Origin: Pseudomonadota bacterium | GTDB taxonomy: Bacteria; Pseudomonadota; Alphaproteobacteria; Rhizobiales; Hyphomicrobiaceae | NCBI GenBank assembly: GCA_023412745.1 | Contig: JAEZBZ010000179.1 | Span: forward strand, 1-26,861 | Reading direction: 5' to 3' | Length of the DNA: 26,861 nt | Part shown: positions 22,876 through 26,861 of the stretch, one piece after another | How the letters are laid out: every line of letters starts with the position of its first letter | How positions within the stretch are numbered: the stretch's first letter is position 1 | Translations under genes and position numbers: made by a program | The notes under the pieces: model-generated | Databases searched by the model: none | Told to the model about the DNA's origin: nothing | What the model saw: only the letters and a program-made list of their open reading frames with translations

Positions 22876-24468
22876 TCAATCAACAAACATGGATAGCGCG
22901 AGCGCCAGCAGGCTCAGCGCGCCAACCCACAGCGCAACGCGGCCCCAGCGGTTGGCATGGGCTTGCGCCTCGCCCAGTCGCTCGACTGTCGCGTCATCGA
23001 GACGGATGCCGCCGCGCGCCATGTCGGCAAGCGCGGAAAAGCTCTGCTCGGCGCGACCGAGAAGTCCCGGAACATCGGCCAGCAGCTTGCCGATCGTGCC
23101 CGCGCCCTCACCCGCGTCACGTAGCGCTGCGGCGACGCCCGCGTTGGCCTCGACCCATTCCTTGGCGACCGGCTCGGCCGCGGTCCACAGATTGAGATTG
23201 GGATCGAGATCGCGCGCCACGCCTTCCACGATCACCATGCTCTTCTGCAGCAGGATCAGCTCGGGCCGCGTCTCCATGTCGAAGACTTCGGTATAGGCAA
23301 AAAGCTGGCCGAGCAGGTCGGCCATCGAAATCTCATCCGCGGTGCGTCCGTGGATCGGCTCGCCGATCGCGCGCAACGCTTGGGCAAACACTTCGACGGG
23401 ATGATGCGGCGGCACGTAGCCGGCCCAGAAATGAACATCGGCAGCGCGGCGATAATCGCGAGTGATGATGCCGTGCAGGATCTCCGCCAGGAAGCGGCGC
23501 TCTTTCATGCCCAGCCGGCCCATGATGCCGAAATCCACCGCCACAACGCGGCCCTGCTCATCGACGAACAGGTTGCCCTGATGCATGTCGGCGTGGAAGA
23601 AGCCGTCGCGCATGGCATGGCGCAGGAAGCTGCGCAGCACCGTGAGACCGAGCTGCTGAAGATCATGCCCCGCCGCCTGCAGCGCGGCGCGGTCGGAAAT
23701 TGGGATGCCGTCGATCCATTCCAACGTCATTACGCGCTTGGCCGTGCGCCGCCAATCGACCTCGGGCACGCGGAAGCCTTCGTCGGCGGCGCCGTTCTCC
23801 GCCATCTCGGAAATGGCCGCCGCTTCCAGCCGCAGATCCATTTCCAATTGCGTGGTGCGCGCAAGCGTATCAACTACCGCCACGGGGCGCAGCCGCCGCG
23901 ACGGCGCATGCACGTGCTCCAGCGGACGGGCGGCGAAATAGAAGCTGTCGAGATCGCGCTTGAAGCGCTTCTCAATCCCCGGACGCAGGATCTTCACGGC
24001 CACTTTGCGCCGCACACCGTTGTCCAGCACGATCGCCTTATGCACCTGAGCGATCGACGCCGCCGCGACCGGCGGACCGAACTCGACGAAATGCTGTTCG
24101 AGCTTGCCGCCCAGCGCTTCCTCGACCGCAGCCCGCGCTTCCGCCATCGAAAATGCGGGCATCTTGTCCTGCAGGTGCCTGAGATCGGTGATGATCTCAG
24201 GGCTGACGACATCGGCCCGGGTGGCGAGAAACTGGCCAAGCTTGATGTAGCTGGGTCCTAGCGAGGCCAGCGCATCGGAGAGCCGCGTATCCTGCGGCTT
24301 TCCTAGGCGGAACGGCCAGGTGAACAGCCGCACCGGCCACGTCAGCGCATAGGCCGCCGTCAGCGCCACCGGAACCTTGGTGCCCTTTGGAACCAAATTT
24401 GCGCCGTGCTGCGCCAGCACCACGCCGGCGCGGGCAAGTCTGGCGAGGTTCAAGATCGCGCTGACCAT
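22876..24468 (-). CDS. ubiB: UbiB, kinase-like protein of ubiquinone biosynthesis
   Basis: This 530-residue protein is in the UbiB/ABC1 (Coq8-like) family, required for ubiquinone production in a role long called 2-polyprenylphenol hydroxylase but now thought to be an ATPase or lipid-access factor. The family marks are the KxGQ motif in SYIKLGQFLATRADV (K about 76, GQ about 78-79), the alanine-rich loop VAAASIAQVHKA (about 134-145) in place of a normal glycine-rich loop, the conserved ExD-like ELEMDLRLEA segment, FFHADMHQGNLF and the metal-binding VDFGIMG. Two hydrophobic segments near the C-terminus (WGRVALWVGALSLLALALSM) would anchor it in the inner membrane. It follows ubiE by four bases. 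ATG 24468 fits the family start. Confidence 0.95.
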   Translation of the reverse strand: MVSAILNLARLARAGVVLAQHGANLVPKGTKVPVALTAAYALTWPVRLFTWPFRLGKPQDTRLSDALASLGPSYIKLGQFLATRADVVSPEIITDLRHLQDKMPAFSMAEARAAVEEALGGKLEQHFVEFGPPVAAASIAQVHKAIVLDNGVRRKVAVKILRPGIEKRFKRDLDSFYFAARPLEHVHAPSRRLRPVAVVDTLARTTQLEMDLRLEAAAISEMAENGAADEGFRVPEVDWRRTAKRVMTLEWIDGIPISDRAALQAAGHDLQQLGLTVLRSFLRHAMRDGFFHADMHQGNLFVDEQGRVVAVDFGIMGRLGMKERRFLAEILHGIITRDYRRAADVHFWAGYVPPHHPVEVFAQALRAIGEPIHGRTADEISMADLLGQLFAYTEVFDMETRPELILLQKSMVIVEGVARDLDPNLNLWTAAEPVAKEWVEANAGVAAALRDAGEGAGTIGKLLADVPGLLGRAEQSFSALADMARGGIRLDDATVERLGEAQAHANRWGRVALWVGALSLLALALSMFVD

Positions 24469-24472
24469 GACC

Positions 24473-25246
24473 TCAGATTCGCCAGCCGGAGTGAATAGCC
24501 GCGATACCGGCCGTGAGGTTGCGATAGCTCACGTTTGAAAAACCGGCAGCCCGGATCATGCCCGCAAACGCGTCCTGCTTGGGAAACTTGCGGATGCTTT
24601 CGGCGAGATAGCGATACGAGTCCTCCGACCCGCCGACGGCCTTCCCCAGGCGCGGAATGACCTCGAAGGAATGGAGATCGTACAGCCGGTCGAGCACCGG
24701 CACCTGGCATTCGGAAAACTCCAGGCACAGGAACCGGCTGCCCGGCCGCAGCACGCGATAAGCCTCGCGCAGCGCTTGGTCGATCCGCGTCACGTTGCGA
24801 ATTCCGAATGCGATCGTATAGGCGTCGAACGACTTGTCGGCGAACGGCAGCGCCTCGGCATTGCCCTGCACCAGCGTCATCTGGCCGGTCCGATCCTCCG
24901 CCTCAACCTTGCGCTTGCCAACGCGCAGCATGTCCTCGCTGATATCGCAGACCACGGCGCGGCACCCCTTGCCGCCCGCCCGCATGGCGCGCAACGCGAC
25001 ATCGGCGGTTCCGCCCGCGACGTCGATCAGCGCGAACGGCTGATCGTTGCGCGGCGGGTTCAGCATGGTCACCAGATCGTCCTTCCAGAGCCGGTGCAGG
25101 CCGCCCGACATCAAGTCGTTCATCAGGTCGTAGCGTTCCGCCACCGTGGCGAAGACCTCGTTGACAAGGCCCTGGCGCTCTTCCGGCTGGATGGCGCGGA
25201 ATCCGAACGTTCCCGCCGTGCTGTTCTGGTCTTGGCTGGTCATCAT
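24473..25246 (-). CDS. ubiE: UbiE, demethylmenaquinone/2-polyprenyl-1,4-benzoquinol methyltransferase
   Basis: This 257-residue class I methyltransferase carries out C-methylation in ubiquinone (and menaquinone) synthesis, using SAM. UbiE signature 1 is seen as YDLMNDLMSGGLHRLWKD, and SAM motif I as LIDVAGGTADVALRAM. The post-motif Asp is in VVCDISEDML, NAEALPF follows, and signature 2 is RVLRPGSRFLCLEFS. The final strand ends FSNVSYRNLTAGIAAIHSGWRI, as in the family. It forms a two-gene unit with ubiB. The frame is open to a GTG at 25255, and ATG 25246 is used, with ATG 25243 possible, because no clear SD decides. Divergent mutM starts at 25420, so 25247-25419 should carry promoters for both. 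None was placed with confidence. Confidence 0.95.
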   Translation of the reverse strand: MMTSQDQNSTAGTFGFRAIQPEERQGLVNEVFATVAERYDLMNDLMSGGLHRLWKDDLVTMLNPPRNDQPFALIDVAGGTADVALRAMRAGGKGCRAVVCDISEDMLRVGKRKVEAEDRTGQMTLVQGNAEALPFADKSFDAYTIAFGIRNVTRIDQALREAYRVLRPGSRFLCLEFSECQVPVLDRLYDLHSFEVIPRLGKAVGGSEDSYRYLAESIRKFPKQDAFAGMIRAAGFSNVSYRNLTAGIAAIHSGWRI

Positions 25247-25419
25247 GGCCGGCACAATAGCGGAGCGGCCGCGCGCAAGCCAATGCTGCCAACGCCGCGC
25301 CTGGACATACTTAACAGCTGATCATTACCGTCCCCTGAACCGCGTCGGCGCGGACTCTCGCCTTGTAGCGACTTCGCGGCTACATCAAAGCTCCCGTCCA
25401 CCCCGTGGAGCCACCTCGA

Positions 25420-26307
25420 GTGCCTGAATTACCGGAAGTTGAAACCGTCCGCCGCGGGTTGGAGCCCGTGCTCGCCGGTCGGCGCTTTCATCGCGTCGAG
25501 CAGCGGCGGCCTGACCTGCGCTTTCCGTTTCCGGAGCGGTTCAGCGCCCGGCTCGAAGGCCAGACGGTGAACACGCTGACGCGCCGGGCGAAGTACTTGC
25601 TGGCACATCTGAGCAGCGGCGAAGTGCTGGTGATGCACTTAGGCATGAGCGGCCGCTTCACTATCGCTGGCCCACGCGACAACGGCGGGGTGGTGCTGGG
25701 CGAATACATCTACGAAACAGCCAGCAACACCAAGCACGACCATGTCCGCTTCGAAATGGAAGGCGGCGGCGCCGTGACCTACAACGATCCGCGCAGGTTC
25801 GGCTACATGCTGCTGCTGCCTGGGGAGACACTGGATCAGCACGCGCTGTTCAGCGGGCTCGGCGCGGAGCCGCTCGGCAACGCGCTGAACGCCGACTATC
25901 TGGCCCGGAAGGCGCACGGCCGGAAGGCCGATCTTAAGGCCTTCCTGATGGACCAGCGCAACATCGCCGGGCTCGGCAACATCTACGTCTGCGAGGCGCT
26001 GCATCAATCCGGCCTCAGTCCGGCGCGCGAGGCTTCGTGCCTGGCGACCGCCACCGGCCGCCCCACCATCCGCACCGAGCGGCTCGTGACTGCCATCCGT
26101 GCGGTGCTGGAAAAGGCCATTCTCGCCGGCGGTTCTACCCTGAAGGATTACCGACAGGCCGATGGCTCGACCGGCGCATTCCAGGAATCCTTCACCGCCT
26201 ACGGCCGGGAAGGCGAGCCTTGCGTCACGCCGGGCTGCCGGGGCATTGTCCGCCGCAGCGTCCAGGCTGGCCGTTCGACGTTCTACTGCGCCAAGTGTCA
26301 GCGTTAG
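25420..26307 (+). CDS. mutM: Formamidopyrimidine-DNA glycosylase (Fpg)
   Basis: This 295-residue base-excision repair enzyme removes 8-oxoguanine and formamidopyrimidines and cleaves the abasic site. The GTG at 25420 is the only start that places Pro at residue 2, the catalytic nucleophile, and Glu at 3 (PELPEVETVRRGLEP). GGAG about nine bases before it supports this, and the longer frame from 25405 would add a spurious extension. Other features are the Lys in RRAKYLL (about 58), MHLGMSGRF (about 74 on), the helix-two-turn-helix loop with QRNIAGLGNIYVCE, and a C-terminal zinc finger with C268, C273, C290 and C293 (C-x4-C-x16-C-x2-C), complete. All catalytic residues are present. Confidence 0.97.
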   Translation: MPELPEVETVRRGLEPVLAGRRFHRVEQRRPDLRFPFPERFSARLEGQTVNTLTRRAKYLLAHLSSGEVLVMHLGMSGRFTIAGPRDNGGVVLGEYIYETASNTKHDHVRFEMEGGGAVTYNDPRRFGYMLLLPGETLDQHALFSGLGAEPLGNALNADYLARKAHGRKADLKAFLMDQRNIAGLGNIYVCEALHQSGLSPAREASCLATATGRPTIRTERLVTAIRAVLEKAILAGGSTLKDYRQADGSTGAFQESFTAYGREGEPCVTPGCRGIVRRSVQAGRSTFYCAKCQR

Positions 26308-26387
26308 GCGTTCGGAAGAAGCGGTCAGCACAGACCACAACGGCCAACAGCCCCACGTTTTGCATCACAGGGACCGGAACAACGCAC

Positions 26388-26861
26388 ATGACCTACCAGA
26401 ACATCCTCGTCGAGACTCGCGGCAAGGTCGGCCTCGTTACCCTCAATCGCCCGCAAGCGCTCAACGCGCTGAACAGTGGGCTGATCGCCGAGCTCAACAA
26501 CGTCCTCGACCAATGGGAAGGCGATGACGCCGTCGCCTGCGTGGTCATCACTGGCTCGGAGAAAGCCTTCGCGGCCGGCGCGGATATCAAGGAGATCCAA
26601 GCCAAGACCTACATGGAGGCGTTTCGCGAGGACTTCATCAGTTCATGGGATCGCGTCACGCGCTGCCGCAAGCCGGTGATCGCGGCGGTTGCCGGATTTG
26701 CCCTCGGCGGCGGCTGCGAACTGGCCATGATGTGCGATTTCATCATCGCCGCCGACACCGCCAAGTTCGGCCAGCCTGAAATCAAGATCGGCATCATGCC
26801 GGGTGCCGGCGGCACCCAGCGCCTCGCCCGCTTCGTCGGCAAAGCGAAGGCAATGGATATG
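26388..26861 (+). CDS. Enoyl-CoA hydratase/crotonase family protein (N-terminal part)
   Basis: The gene runs off the right end; 158 residues are visible of a family usually about 258 residues long. The N-terminus MTYQNILVETRGKVGLVTLNRPQALNAL is the crotonase start. FAAGADIKEI forms the oxyanion-hole loop, GFALGGGCELAMMCD carries the first catalytic Glu (Glu144 in the rat enzyme), and QPEIKIGIMPGAGGTQRL carries the second (Glu164 equivalent). Both being present indicates a true hydratase acting on short 2-enoyl-CoAs in fatty-acid or branched-chain acyl-CoA oxidation. The ATG at 26388 starts 80 bases after mutM, and the upstream SD is weak, but the family start is clear. In related genomes a crotonase gene often sits next to mutM-ubiE-ubiB near dnaA. 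Confidence 0.93.
   Translation, partial: MTYQNILVETRGKVGLVTLNRPQALNALNSGLIAELNNVLDQWEGDDAVACVVITGSEKAFAAGADIKEIQAKTYMEAFREDFISSWDRVTRCRKPVIAAVAGFALGGGCELAMMCDFIIAADTAKFGQPEIKIGIMPGAGGTQRLARFVGKAKAMDM

Overview
The window is GC-rich, densely coded, and reads as chromosome from an alphaproteobacterium. It most resembles Hyphomicrobiales of the Bradyrhizobium/Rhodopseudomonas/Xanthobacteraceae kind. The evidence is the divergent mutM and ubiE-ubiB arrangement with an enoyl-CoA hydratase gene beyond mutM, the small Rhizobiales-type secreted proteins, and frequent GTG starts. No rRNA, tRNA, CRISPR array, transposase or phage gene was found. The assignment rests on gene content only.

Layout. (1) 1-2074, plus strand: the tail of an extended SDR/epimerase gene, an ABM-fold monooxygenase, the 23S rRNA methyltransferase rlmJ and a cold-shock protein. 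(2) 2365-4229, plus strand: four small exported proteins. Three share one signal peptide plus four-cysteine layout and look like diverged members of one family. Hairpins lie between or after several of them. (3) 4325-5732, minus strand: a fetA-fetB-type ABC exporter in which both genes carry a frameshift. (4) 5908-9918: an EamA transporter, a YbjQ-like protein, a 600-residue exported and membrane-anchored protein of unknown function, and an EthD-like alpha/beta-barrel protein. (5) 9949-14742, minus strand: holC, a haloacid-dehalogenase-type hydrolase, and a compact branched-chain 2-oxoacid dehydrogenase operon (E1alpha-E1beta-E2) without a local E3. (6) 14929-17720, minus strand: two overlapping genes for P-loop GTPases, one DUF697-like and one membrane-anchored. 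(7) 17957-22868: a divergent sugar locus. A glycosyltransferase overlaps the UDP-galactopyranose mutase gene on the minus strand, and a GH1-like hydrolase and an SDR lie on the plus strand. (8) 22876-26861: ubiB and ubiE (ubiquinone synthesis), divergent mutM, and the start of an enoyl-CoA hydratase gene that runs off the window.

How the genes work together. The BCKDH subunits form one complex that oxidises 2-oxoacids from valine, leucine and isoleucine, and the crotonase at the right edge could act further down such acyl-CoA pathways. UbiE and UbiB act in the same quinone pathway. Glf would supply UDP-galactofuranose to the adjacent glycosyltransferase. The GH1-like protein and SDR may process the same glycan, but that is inference. 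The least understood parts are the four-cysteine exported family, the 600-residue membrane protein with its YbjQ-like neighbour, and the tandem GTPases.
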